Assembly (NCBI RefSeq): GCF_032163395.1
Contig: NZ_CP119968.1
Location: 1,349,501 to 1,413,500 of the forward strand
DNA: 64,000 nt
Direction of reading: 5' to 3'
Origin: Gloeocapsopsis dulcis
GTDB taxonomy: Bacteria > Cyanobacteriota > Cyanobacteriia > Cyanobacteriales > Chroococcidiopsidaceae
This document shows positions 17,190 to 24,287 of the stretch, piece after piece. The notes under the pieces were generated by a model. That model ran no database searches, was not told where the DNA came from, and saw nothing but the letters and a program-made list of their open reading frames with translations. Numbering within the stretch: the first letter of the stretch is position 1; each line of letters begins with the position of its first letter. Made by a program: the position numbers and the translations under genes.

Positions 17190-17390
17190 ATGGCAAGAAA
17201 AGGTGGTAATCCAGAAACGTACTTCAAATCAAACTACGGTGGCAAAGTAGCGAAGAAAGCAGTTGGTGTAAAATTACCTCTCGAACTCGATGCTTACGTG
17301 CGATCGCTAGAATCTCCTTCAGATTGGTTACGCGAAGCTGCGATCGAAAAATATCAACGCGAACAGTTACATAGAGAACAAGCTAGTTGA
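17190..17390 (+). CDS. small protein, possibly ribbon-helix-helix-like
   Basis: From ATG at 17190 the product is 66 residues, beginning MARKGGNPETYFKSNYGGK; a TTG at 17178 in the same frame is a less likely start. The stretch AVGVKLPLELDAYVRSLES-SDWLREAAIEKYQRE has the pattern of a short strand followed by two helices, as in ribbon-helix-helix DNA-binding antitoxins and regulators. No toxin gene follows. The perfect palindrome just upstream fits self-regulation. Family assignment is tentative. Confidence 0.6.
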   Translation: MARKGGNPETYFKSNYGGKVAKKAVGVKLPLELDAYVRSLESPSDWLREAAIEKYQREQLHREQAS

Positions 17391-17472
17391 TTGTAAAAGT
17401 ACTTTGGCACGCGTAGCACACTCGATGTTGCATCGACACGCTAGACATATGAAATTCAGGGCAAATGCTAAT

Positions 17473-17496
17473 AAAAAAGAGGCTTAATTGCCTCTT
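17473..17496 (-). terminator. Rho-independent terminator of mnmA
   Basis: On the minus strand a 7-bp stem (AAGAGGC, loop AATTAA, GCCTCTT) is followed directly by a T run, 16 bases past the mnmA stop codon. Confidence 0.8.
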
Positions 17497-17511
17497 GGAA
17501 TTGCTTGCTCT

Positions 17512-18567
17512 TTAGTTATCTCGTTCAATTACACCGCCGCCTAGCACTGTGTCGCTATCGTACCAAACCGCAGCTTGACCAGGGGTGATACTAAATTGTG
17601 GTTCATCAAACACTAGCTTGACACGGGAGTTGTCTAGGGGAATAACTGTAACAGCAACTGGATGCGAACGATAACGTACTTGTACTTCCGCACGAATTGG
17701 TGCAGCAGGTTCTGCAATCGAAACCCAGTTAACTCTTTGTACCATACATTCTGATTGCGTAGCGCTAGTGCGATCGCCAACAATGACTCGATTCATTACA
17801 GCATCTAAGCCAATAACATACAATGGTTCAGCCGCAGCAATTCCCAAGCCTTTACGCTGTCCAATCGTGTAATGATGTACGCCTTTGTGTTGTCCTAACA
17901 CTTTTCCCGCAGCATCAACAATCTCACCTTGTTTCGGCGTAATGTACTTATCCAGAAACTGTCGCATCGAGCCGTTAGCTTCAACTAAGCATAAATCTTG
18001 ACTTTCTGGCTTGTTAGCAGTTTTTAGGTCAAATTGAGCGGCAATTTGCCGTGTTTCTGCCTTTGTTGTTTCCCCTAATGGAAACACTGTTCCTGCAAGT
18101 AGATCTTGTGATAAATCGTATAAAAAGTAAGTTTGATCTTTGTTACGATCTACCGCACGACGCAATTGATAGCGGTTTGCCGCAGTATTGTACGTGATTC
18201 TGGCATAGTGACCTGTAGCAATTTTATCAACGCCTAAGTGTTCGCGAGCGTAATCTAGCATGGAACCAAACTTAACCGTTTTATTGCACTGCGAACACGG
18301 TAATGGTGTTATTCCTGCACTGTAACCCGCAACCAAATAATCGACGATGTTAGTTTGAAAGACTTCGCGAATATCGACAACGTGATGCTCAATTCCCAAC
18401 TGTTCGCAAATAGAAGCCGCATCAATCATACCTTCAGAACAGCACTGACCTTTACCCTTCATTAGCCAAAGGGTAAGACCTATAACTTCATAACCTTGCT
18501 GTTGTAAAACGGCAGCAGCTGTGGAACTATCAACGCCACCAGATAGACCAACTACGACTTTTTTCAT
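17512..18567 (-). CDS. mnmA: tRNA-specific 2-thiouridylase MnmA
   Basis: Transfers sulfur to U34 of tRNAs for Lys, Glu and Gln, using ATP and a persulfide relay. The 351 residues begin with the PP-loop [12 protein letters not shown]. The two catalytic cysteines are in [14 protein letters not shown] and in [11 protein letters not shown]; the product ends with the usual beta-barrel ([22 protein letters not shown]). Length and motif order are normal. It is transcribed alone, with a good terminator just downstream. Confidence 0.96.
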   Translation of the reverse strand: MKKVVVGLSGGVDSSTAAAVLQQQGYEVIGLTLWLMKGKGQCCSEGMIDAASICEQLGIEHHVVDIREVFQTNIVDYLVAGYSAGITPLPCSQCNKTVKFGSMLDYAREHLGVDKIATGHYARITYNTAANRYQLRRAVDRNKDQTYFLYDLSQDLLAGTVFPLGETTKAETRQIAAQFDLKTANKPESQDLCLVEANGSMRQFLDKYITPKQGEIVDAAGKVLGQHKGVHHYTIGQRKGLGIAAAEPLYVIGLDAVMNRVIVGDRTSATQSECMVQRVNWVSIAEPAAPIRAEVQVRYRSHPVAVTVIPLDNSRVKLVFDEPQFSITPGQAAVWYDSDTVLGGGVIERDN

Positions 18568-18653
18568 GAACGTGGCTTCAAAACAATTGCCTAGATATCA
18601 ATTCTAAACCAATGCAATCTTACTTGACCATTGCTATACATACAGGATGAGAA

Positions 18654-19091
18654 CTACTTGGCACTTACAATCATCTCTCTGGGCTGATTATCAGTAATGG
18701 TATTGTTTGTGATTGATTGCTTCGCAATTGCTTGTAGGAGGAGATAATTGAGAACTGTCCGAATCAAGATAGTTGCACCTAGTTTGCCAATATCGTCCCA
18801 ACTAGGCGCAACAATTGTCTTTAAGATGCTAGCACCAACAAGAAAGCTTAGTCCTAAAGAAAAAGCATATCCCATTTCTAAGCGGCTTTTTTGAAAAGCA
18901 GTACTAGAATGAGATTGAAATAAAGCTTGTTGAACAAAAATCAGTAAAGCTTTAATAATTCCTATAGAGATGACAAAAAGTGCAAGTAATTGAATAACAC
19001 TTACAACTTGTTGATCTAAAATCCGAACGACTGTTTCTACATCTATAACTAATTTAAAATTTTCTATTGTACTTGGTACTGACATCATCAA
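18654..19091 (-). CDS. DUF1622 family membrane protein
   Basis: A 145-residue protein with three hydrophobic segments: VVSVIQLLALFVISIGIIKALLIF (about 30-53), an amphipathic turn, GYAFSLGLSFLVGASILKTIV (about 74-94), and LGATILIRTVLNYLLLQAIA (about 104-123). The arrangement and the motif LEMGYAFSLGLSFLVGA match DUF1622, a family of unknown function in many bacteria. The start is one of three consecutive Met-type codons. A terminator-like stem-loop lies upstream, so it probably has its own promoter. Confidence 0.85.
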   Translation of the reverse strand: MMMSVPSTIENFKLVIDVETVVRILDQQVVSVIQLLALFVISIGIIKALLIFVQQALFQSHSSTAFQKSRLEMGYAFSLGLSFLVGASILKTIVAPSWDDIGKLGATILIRTVLNYLLLQAIAKQSITNNTITDNQPREMIVSAK

Positions 19092-19123
19092 TCACAATCC
19101 AAATATATATTCAAAGTAGAGAT

Positions 19124-19165
19124 AAAAAATGAAGCTTATGTAACTATAACTAACAAAAGCTTCAT
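19124..19165 (-). terminator. stem-loop with T run, terminator of the M61 peptidase gene
   Basis: On the minus strand ATGAAGCTT and AAGCTTCAT (9-bp perfect stem, 19-base loop) precede TTTTTT, about 165 bases past the peptidase stop and just ahead of the DUF1622 gene. The stem is A/T-rich and the loop long, so efficiency may be modest. Confidence 0.5.
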
Positions 19166-19329
19166 CGGTTGAGTTATATTTTAAGCCTGAGTCTACTTTT
19201 TGGAATCCTTACCAGGTATGATCCCTGATAGGAAAGGAATCAAAATTTCTGCTTTTATCTAGATTGCTCTAATGACATGATAAGTATGCTTGCAAGTTAT
19301 GTTACATGGTAAAAGCGAGCAATTAGTAA

Positions 19330-21117
19330 CTAATCAATAGCTGTCTCTAACGACACTCCTAACCATTTTTGAAAATTCTGCTGTTGAGTAGCAGAAGGAT
19401 TATCTACAGACACAATTTGGTATTTGCTAGGACGAGGTTCTGCAAGCGTAACATCATAGGTGCGTAATTCGTCTTGGTGGAAAACTGTTATTTGAATCTT
19501 GTCATGTAGCTGATAATCTTTGAGGCGATCGCTTAAATGAGTTGCTTGTACTCTTACGCCATCAATCGCCAGTAACTCGTCCCCCGCATCGATCCCAGCA
19601 ACAGCTGCTGGTGTACCTGCTTCAACAAATTTAATTATTTCCTTGCCATTTTCTGCTTGCGCCTTGATTCCTAAATAAGGTGCTGCATTATCTTCTACAT
19701 CTGCTGATATTTCTAAGCCAAAGGGTTCAAGATACTGGTTAAAGGGTAACTCTTCAACACCGTCAATATATTTATCAAAGAAATCAGTCAACTTAGTTTC
19801 TGCTACTGACTCGATAACTTGTTGCAACTGTTCTGGGGTAAAACCAACTTCTGATTTACCAAATTGTTGCCACATTTGCCGCATGACATCATCAAGCGAT
19901 CGCGTGTTACTATGTCGTTCTCGAATTAGTAAATCTAGCAGGAACGACACTAATTCGCCTTTGAGGTAGTAAGAAATTTGTGAGTTTCCACTGTTGGCAT
20001 CGGGGCGATATAATTTAATCCAGGCGTCCCAACTTGAGTCAGATAGGGGTTGCACTAAGCGCCCTGGTGTTGTTTGCAAGCGCGTAATATCTTTAGCCAA
20101 ATTATTTAAGAACGATTTTGCATCATAAATTCCCGCCCGTAAAGGAATTGCAATATCGTAATAACTTGTCGTTCCTTCACAAAACCATAGCGATGGCATG
20201 TAATTTTCGCGATCGTAGTCAAATACTTCTAACGCTTTAGGACGAATTCGTTTAACGTTCCACAAGTGAAAAAACTCGTGTGCTACCAATTGCATAAAGC
20301 GATCGTACTTCTCTTTTGCCCGAAATCCCAGCCGTGGATAATTCAAGGAACAACTATACTTATGCTCTAATCCACCATTGCCTTGAGACGATAGGTGCAA
20401 TAAAAAGACATATTTTTCGTAAGGTAAACCACCAAACATCTCGGCTTCTACCTGAACAATCTTTTGAATATCAGGAATCATCTTGACTGCATCAACGTTT
20501 CCCTTACTCCAAATTGCAAGTTCGTGGGATTTCCCTAAAACTTCAAAATGATGTAACTCATGACACCCAATTTCAAAGGGACTATCAACCAACGTATCGT
20601 AGTCATCAGCAATGAAAGTGTTGGGTTCTAACACTGGTAAAGGAGTTGTCACCTGCCAGTCGGGTTTGGGCGGGACTATCGTTACGCTAATTGCTTGTGT
20701 TTCCCACTCAGGCACTCTAAAAAATAGCGCAGCACCATTAAAGTAACCATGAGTTGTATCTAGATGATTCGTACGTACTGATAACTCGTTGGCAAACACC
20801 CAATACTTTATTGTAATTGTCTCTTTTAAATCAGTAGTTGTGACTTGCCAGTGATTTTTATTCAGCTTGCGCCACAACAAAGGTTTTTCTCCTGCTGTTG
20901 CTGTAAAATTCTGGACGTGCTTAGCATATTCTCGGACTAAATAAGATCCTGGTGTCCAAACAGGTAGCTTAAGATCGAGTACTGGTAATTTCCAGCCTGT
21001 CAAGTTTAAGCTAACTTCAAATAAATGTGATTCAGGTTGCGACATTGCTACCCGATACAGGATTTGCGGCGTTGTACTAATTTTGCTATTGGAGCGAACA
21101 GCAGTTGCTTCCGTCAT
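19330..21117 (-). CDS. M61-family metallopeptidase with PDZ domain
   Basis: A 595-residue zinc peptidase of the glycyl-aminopeptidase (M61) family. Residues about 18-180 form the N-terminal beta domain (LKLPVWTPGSYLVREYAKHV). The catalytic part carries AHEFFHLWNVKRIRP (HExxH) and LWFCEGTTSYYDI, whose Glu is the third ligand. A PDZ domain occupies about residues 480-565 (GTPAAVAGIDAGDELLAIDGVRV). No signal peptide is evident, so it may be cytoplasmic. Likely role: removal of N-terminal residues from peptides. The gene is monocistronic. Confidence 0.93.
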   Translation of the reverse strand: MTEATAVRSNSKISTTPQILYRVAMSQPESHLFEVSLNLTGWKLPVLDLKLPVWTPGSYLVREYAKHVQNFTATAGEKPLLWRKLNKNHWQVTTTDLKETITIKYWVFANELSVRTNHLDTTHGYFNGAALFFRVPEWETQAISVTIVPPKPDWQVTTPLPVLEPNTFIADDYDTLVDSPFEIGCHELHHFEVLGKSHELAIWSKGNVDAVKMIPDIQKIVQVEAEMFGGLPYEKYVFLLHLSSQGNGGLEHKYSCSLNYPRLGFRAKEKYDRFMQLVAHEFFHLWNVKRIRPKALEVFDYDRENYMPSLWFCEGTTSYYDIAIPLRAGIYDAKSFLNNLAKDITRLQTTPGRLVQPLSDSSWDAWIKLYRPDANSGNSQISYYLKGELVSFLLDLLIRERHSNTRSLDDVMRQMWQQFGKSEVGFTPEQLQQVIESVAETKLTDFFDKYIDGVEELPFNQYLEPFGLEISADVEDNAAPYLGIKAQAENGKEIIKFVEAGTPAAVAGIDAGDELLAIDGVRVQATHLSDRLKDYQLHDKIQITVFHQDELRTYDVTLAEPRPSKYQIVSVDNPSATQQQNFQKWLGVSLETAID

Positions 21118-21352
21118 TGTTATCTTGGCTGTTGAATAGTGTTGTAGATAAGTTAAATCTACTTCAAATTTCTACCGGAGGATTTAGGCAACTGGCTGAG
21201 ATCAAGCGTCAGAAATCGACTGTGGCGTAAGTCACTGGCGGTAGTTCATTTCGTTCTTCTACAATCTTGCGCAGTTCGTCAATACTACTTGATTTGTCCG
21301 GAAGTTAGCCGTACAATTGGCAATGTGAATCAGGCAACACGTGAAAGTTATT

Positions 21353-21664
21353 ATGTCTCCCACAACTAAAGAAAATTCTAAAGCTAAACTAGACCGTTCT
21401 AAGGACGAACGGCTGGAAGTTCGTATTACTAAAGAGCAAAAAGAATTATTTCAGCAGGCTGCTGATATCCAGGGTCGGACATTAACAGACTTCGTAGTCA
21501 GCAGTGTATTTGAGGCTGCGAAGCAGGCTATTCAGGAACACGAAATAATGGTTTTAACTTTACGAGATCGGAAAGTTTTTGTTGAAGCACTACTCAACCC
21601 CCCAGAGCCAAGTGCTAAACTGCGGGATGCTGCTTCGCGCTACAAGCAGAAAATGGGTGTATAG
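21353..21664 (+). CDS. DUF1778 antitoxin (TacA-like)
   Basis: A 103-residue antitoxin of the DUF1778/TacA family, with an N-terminal ribbon-helix-helix (DERLEVRITKEQKELFQQAA, then RTLTDFVVSSVFEAA) for DNA binding and a C-terminal tail (LNPPEPSAKLRDAASRYK) of the kind that wraps its toxin. The ATG at 21353 was chosen over an upstream GTG because family members begin close to the basic helix. The gene lies 5 bases ahead of a GNAT toxin, which is the standard antitoxin-first order. It should neutralise the toxin and repress the operon. Confidence 0.92.
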   Translation: MSPTTKENSKAKLDRSKDERLEVRITKEQKELFQQAADIQGRTLTDFVVSSVFEAAKQAIQEHEIMVLTLRDRKVFVEALLNPPEPSAKLRDAASRYKQKMGV

Positions 21665-21669
21665 GTGTA

Positions 21670-22179
21670 ATGGATTCTGATTATTTGATAGAGCCGCTTA
21701 GTTCGCATCACGATCGAGCGGCTTTTTGTTGCGGCGTTGAAGCATTAGATCGTTATTTGCAAAAGCAAGCCAGTCAAGACGCTCGCAAATACATTGCTGC
21801 TCCGTATGTTTTGTTTGACAAAAACTCTAATGTCGTTATTGGGTATTACACATTGTGTGGAACCAATATTATTGCAGAAGAGCTACCGACCGAAATAGCT
21901 AAGAAACTCCCACGATATCCGATGGTGCCAGCAACCTTACTTGGCAGATTAGCAGTTGATAAAAATTATCGAGGAAAGAGATTAGGCGAAGATCTGTTAA
22001 TGGATGCTTTGTATCGCAGCTTTTTGCACGCAAAAAACGTTGCTTCAATGGCTGTAGTAGTAGACGCCAAGGATAATAAAGCCCGCTCCTTTTACGAGCA
22101 TTATGACTTTATTCGGTTTCCGGATCAGCCAAATCGGCTATTTCTGCCAATGTTTACGATAGTGAAGATGTTTGAATAG
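21670..22179 (+). CDS. GNAT-family toxin (TacT-like)
   Basis: A 169-residue acetyltransferase toxin. Members acetylate the amino group of aminoacyl-tRNA and stop translation. The acetyl-CoA site is LLGRLAVDKNYRGKRLGEDLL, and the C-terminal stretch SFYEHYDFIRF-DQPNRLFLPM carries the Tyr that acts in catalysis. The N-terminus (EPLSSHHDRAAFCCGVEALDRYL) is typical. It pairs with the DUF1778 antitoxin 5 bases upstream. Both frames are intact, so the module is probably functional. Confidence 0.93.
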   Translation: MDSDYLIEPLSSHHDRAAFCCGVEALDRYLQKQASQDARKYIAAPYVLFDKNSNVVIGYYTLCGTNIIAEELPTEIAKKLPRYPMVPATLLGRLAVDKNYRGKRLGEDLLMDALYRSFLHAKNVASMAVVVDAKDNKARSFYEHYDFIRFPDQPNRLFLPMFTIVKMFE

Positions 22180-22513
22180 CTATTTTAGCCTCAGAGCCTC
22201 TACATTTAAGCGATGGCTAACTCTTCACTCATTTTCAGTATTTTTGACGCTGTTATCTTTGTATTTTTGCTGCCAGCATAAAGGAGTTGTACGTCAATTA
22301 TTATGCTGAAATCTTTATCCTGCGTTTCTATTGCTGTAACGTTAGCCTTAACGATATTCAAAATGGTTACATGATGGGTAAAGTCAAAGAGCAACTTGAC
22401 CGCTGCGATCGCGCTTGGGAATTATCGGAATTAGCTGGCGATCAGGGAAGTAGGTTTCAATGCGCCTTCACTTAGCTTGTTACAATAAGGCAGTATACCG
22501 TATAACGGGATAA
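22180..22513. other. intergenic region between TacAT and the higB remnant
   Basis: Short frames exist on both strands (for example a plus-strand frame from 22371 reading MMGKVKEQLDRCDRAWELSE) but none is recognised and none has a convincing upstream site. A GTATACCGTATAAC string at 22496-22510 just before the higB start could be part of the higBA promoter or operator. Confidence 0.4.
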
Positions 22514-22617
22514 ATGATAATTAGCTTTGCATCTAAAGACACAGAGGATGTGTTCAATGGTGTTGAGACAAAAAGGACAAGAAAGTTAATTCCTGACTAT
22601 TTGTTAGAAGATGCTCA

Positions 22618-23573
22618 GAGCGCATTTCTAAATAAAAGATGAAGTAGCTTCATACTGTTCCCCCAAACGTTGCAGCATCAATCGGATCATGGCTCCCTGA
22701 ATCATTGCCTCACTCACTTCAGGTAACAGTTCATAATCCTTGCTCAAACGGCGATTCTGATTGAGCCAACCAAAAGTTCGCTCTACAACCCACCGCTTCG
22801 GTAGGACAACGAATCCTGCTTCAGAGCGCCTGACTACCTCGACTTTCGCACCACACAATTGTTCAATCACACGCGCAAAGTTCTCCCCTTGATAGCCCTG
22901 ATCCACCCAGACCAATTGCAGTGTCTGTGCGTCTGCTTGAGCCATTTCATGCACGACAAACGCCCCCCTTTTTGTTCTGAGCAATTGGCATTGATTACCA
23001 GTACTGAGATCAGCAGTCCCAACGTGTCCACTAGGATAAAGCGCTTGCGTCCTTTCACTAATTTGCCACCGTCGAAGCCGTAGACCTCCCCTTTTTTCCG
23101 TCGTTTTGACGGTTTGACTGTCGATACAACCTGCACTAGCATGAGGATTTCTTCCAGCAGCACCCCGGACTGATTGCCGTAGTTGGTCATGGATCTGCTG
23201 CCATACCCCCTTGCGTTGCCAACGCCGAAAATACTTGTACACCGTCTGCCAAGCAGGCAGGTCTTTGGGCAAATCACTCCAGATACAACCATTGCGAAGT
23301 TGGTAGAAGATACCATTAAGGATCTCTCGTTCATCGACCTGTTGTTTGCGACCTCGACCTTGAGAACGAGAGGGCAGCAGGGGGCGAATCACTTCCCATT
23401 CTTGATCTGTTAAATCACTGCTATAGCGCTTGGCAGCACGTTCTTTAGCTCGATAAAACTGGCGAGTTTGCGGGGAGAGAACCATCGTCCAACTTTGAAT
23501 TCACAACTAACCTATCCTGGTCTAACTAGCGTACTCCTGCCCTTCAGTTAATCTTTTTTTTAGAAATACACTC
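22618..23573 (-). mobile_element. IS5-family insertion sequence (956 bp)
   Basis: Terminal inverted repeats start GAGYGYATTTCTAAA and extend about 24 bases (22618-22641 and 23550-23573, four or so mismatches). The target duplication is TCA (22615-22617 and 23574-23576), proven by the restored higB frame on removal. A 3-bp duplication and the transposase type fit the IS427/IS1031 part of the IS5 family. The element carries one transposase on the minus strand with a garbled middle, so it may be immobile on its own. Confidence 0.9.
22628..23485 (-). CDS. IS5-family transposase with two compensating frameshifts
   Basis: A 285-codon frame opening with YSSDLTDQEWEVIRPLLP and carrying DDE landmarks CIDSQTVKTTEK (first D), LVWVDQGYQGENFA (second D) and VVERTFGWLNQNRR (E). 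Between the first two, the frame reads an unrelated Arg/Leu-rich stretch. The expected family sequence, GFDGGKLVKGRKRFILVDTL, is present in another frame over the same DNA. The switch points coincide with homopolymer runs at 23088-23097 (A6G4 on the coding strand) and 22963-22973 (A5G6). So a +1 and a -1 slip bracket about 45 codons. Unless recoding or sequencing error explains it, the enzyme is inactive. Confidence 0.85.
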   Translation of the reverse strand: MVLSPQTRQFYRAKERAAKRYSSDLTDQEWEVIRPLLPSRSQGRGRKQQVDEREILNGIFYQLRNGCIWSDLPKDLPAWQTVYKYFRRWQRKGVWQQIHDQLRQSVRGAAGRNPHASAGCIDSQTVKTTEKRGGLRLRRWQISERTQALYPSGHVGTADLSTGNQCQLLRTKRGAFVVHEMAQADAQTLQLVWVDQGYQGENFARVIEQLCGAKVEVVRRSEAGFVVLPKRWVVERTFGWLNQNRRLSKDYELLPEVSEAMIQGAMIRLMLQRLGEQYEATSSFI

Positions 23574-23790
23574 TCAAGATATGCTTTCAATTTTAGATGC
23601 TGTGGAAACATTAGATTCTTTAAAAATACCAACAAGTAATCGTCTGGAAAACTACAAGGAGATAGAAAGGGACAATATAGTATCCGAATCAATAATCAAT
23701 ATCGAATTTGTTTTGTTTGGAAAGATGGAAATGTGCATGATGTAGAAATAGTCGATTATCACTAAACAATCAAGCAGGGGGTGTCGTCGC

Positions 23791-24147
23791 ATGAGAGTAC
23801 CAAAAAATAGAAAACCACCACATCCAGGAAGGATTTTGCGCAAATACTTTTTGGATAATTTAGGTATAGATCAACAACAGTTAGCTAATGCAATAGGTGT
23901 AGAGTACAAAAGAATTAAGTCCATAGTTAACGAACGCAGGGACATTAGTGAAGATACAGCTTTAAGGCTTGCAAAATACTTTGGCAATACTCCAGGGTTT
24001 TGGTTAAATTTGCAAAGTGTTTACAACTTATATAAAGTAGAGCAAAAAATCAACGAAGATTTGAATAAAATCACTGCTTTAGAGATCGAAAACGATTGTG
24101 TATCTATATCAGAAATGAACCTCACAGTTGATGCTAATCAAACATAG
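23791..24147 (+). CDS. higA: HigA-type antitoxin (XRE/HTH)
   Basis: A 118-residue antitoxin with the HigA signature MRVPKNRKPPHPGRILRKYF and a Cro-type helix-turn-helix (QQLANAIGVEYKRIKSIVNERRDISEDTALRLAKYFG), closing with TPGFWLNLQSVYNL. It normally binds HigB and represses the higBA promoter. Here the toxin upstream is destroyed, so the antitoxin is an orphan that may persist as a plain regulator or be decaying. The C-terminal 30 residues are longer than in compact HigA proteins. It ends 140 bases from the CRISPR array. Confidence 0.92.
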   Translation: MRVPKNRKPPHPGRILRKYFLDNLGIDQQQLANAIGVEYKRIKSIVNERRDISEDTALRLAKYFGNTPGFWLNLQSVYNLYKVEQKINEDLNKITALEIENDCVSISEMNLTVDANQT

Positions 24148-24287
24148 ATAACAAAACCCCAAAAGTTTTCTACTTCTTTAATGTAGTAATTAGTAACATC
24201 AATTGAATGATTTTCTTGATGATTGAATTGTTGTACAGCTATCATTTCAGCTAAACACTGTCCTAAGGTCACCTTTAATATTTTCAT
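24138..24287 (-). CDS. small ORF abutting the CRISPR array, unknown
   Basis: A 49-codon frame starts with an ATG at 24287, the base next to the last-transcribed repeat, and ends inside the 3' end of higA on the other strand. It reads MKILKVTLGQCLAEMIAVQQ at the start and EVENFWGFVIYV at the end. No family is recognised. The array transcript runs straight into it. It may be the tail of a gene truncated by array growth, or chance. Confidence 0.25.
   Translation of the reverse strand: MKILKVTLGQCLAEMIAVQQFNHQENHSIDVTNYYIKEVENFWGFVIYV

Larger units (their letters stand above)
22514..23765 (+). pseudogene. higB: HigB-type toxin, broken by an IS5-family insertion and a frameshift
   Basis: The 5' part (22514-22617) encodes MIISFASKDTEDVFNG and KRTRKLIPDYLLEDAQ, the N-terminus of RelE/HigB-type mRNA interferases. 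After the IS the frame resumes as DMLSILDAVETLDSLKIPTSNRLE and, one base out of frame, GDRKGQYSIRINNQY, RICFVWKDG and HDVEIVDYH, the family's C-terminus. Deleting the IS plus one TCA copy gives GAT-GCT-CAA-GAT-ATG in frame. A second lesion, an apparent one-base loss in the AAAA run at 23648-23651, still breaks the frame. The toxin is therefore dead twice over. The antitoxin gene higA follows after 25 bases. Confidence 0.85.

Noticed and set aside
21213-21296. Minus-strand frame ending SIDELRKIVEERNELPPVTYATVDF
   Set aside because: It looks protein-like but is only about 28 codons without a start and matches no family I recognise; possibly a remnant.
22206-22475. Overlapping 62-residue frames on both strands between TacT and higB
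   Set aside because: No recognisable family, no clear ribosome-binding site, and mutual overlap.
22867-23334. Second minus-strand frame inside the IS5-family element
   Set aside because: It contains a genuine piece of transposase sequence, but only because of the two frameshifts; it is not a separate gene.
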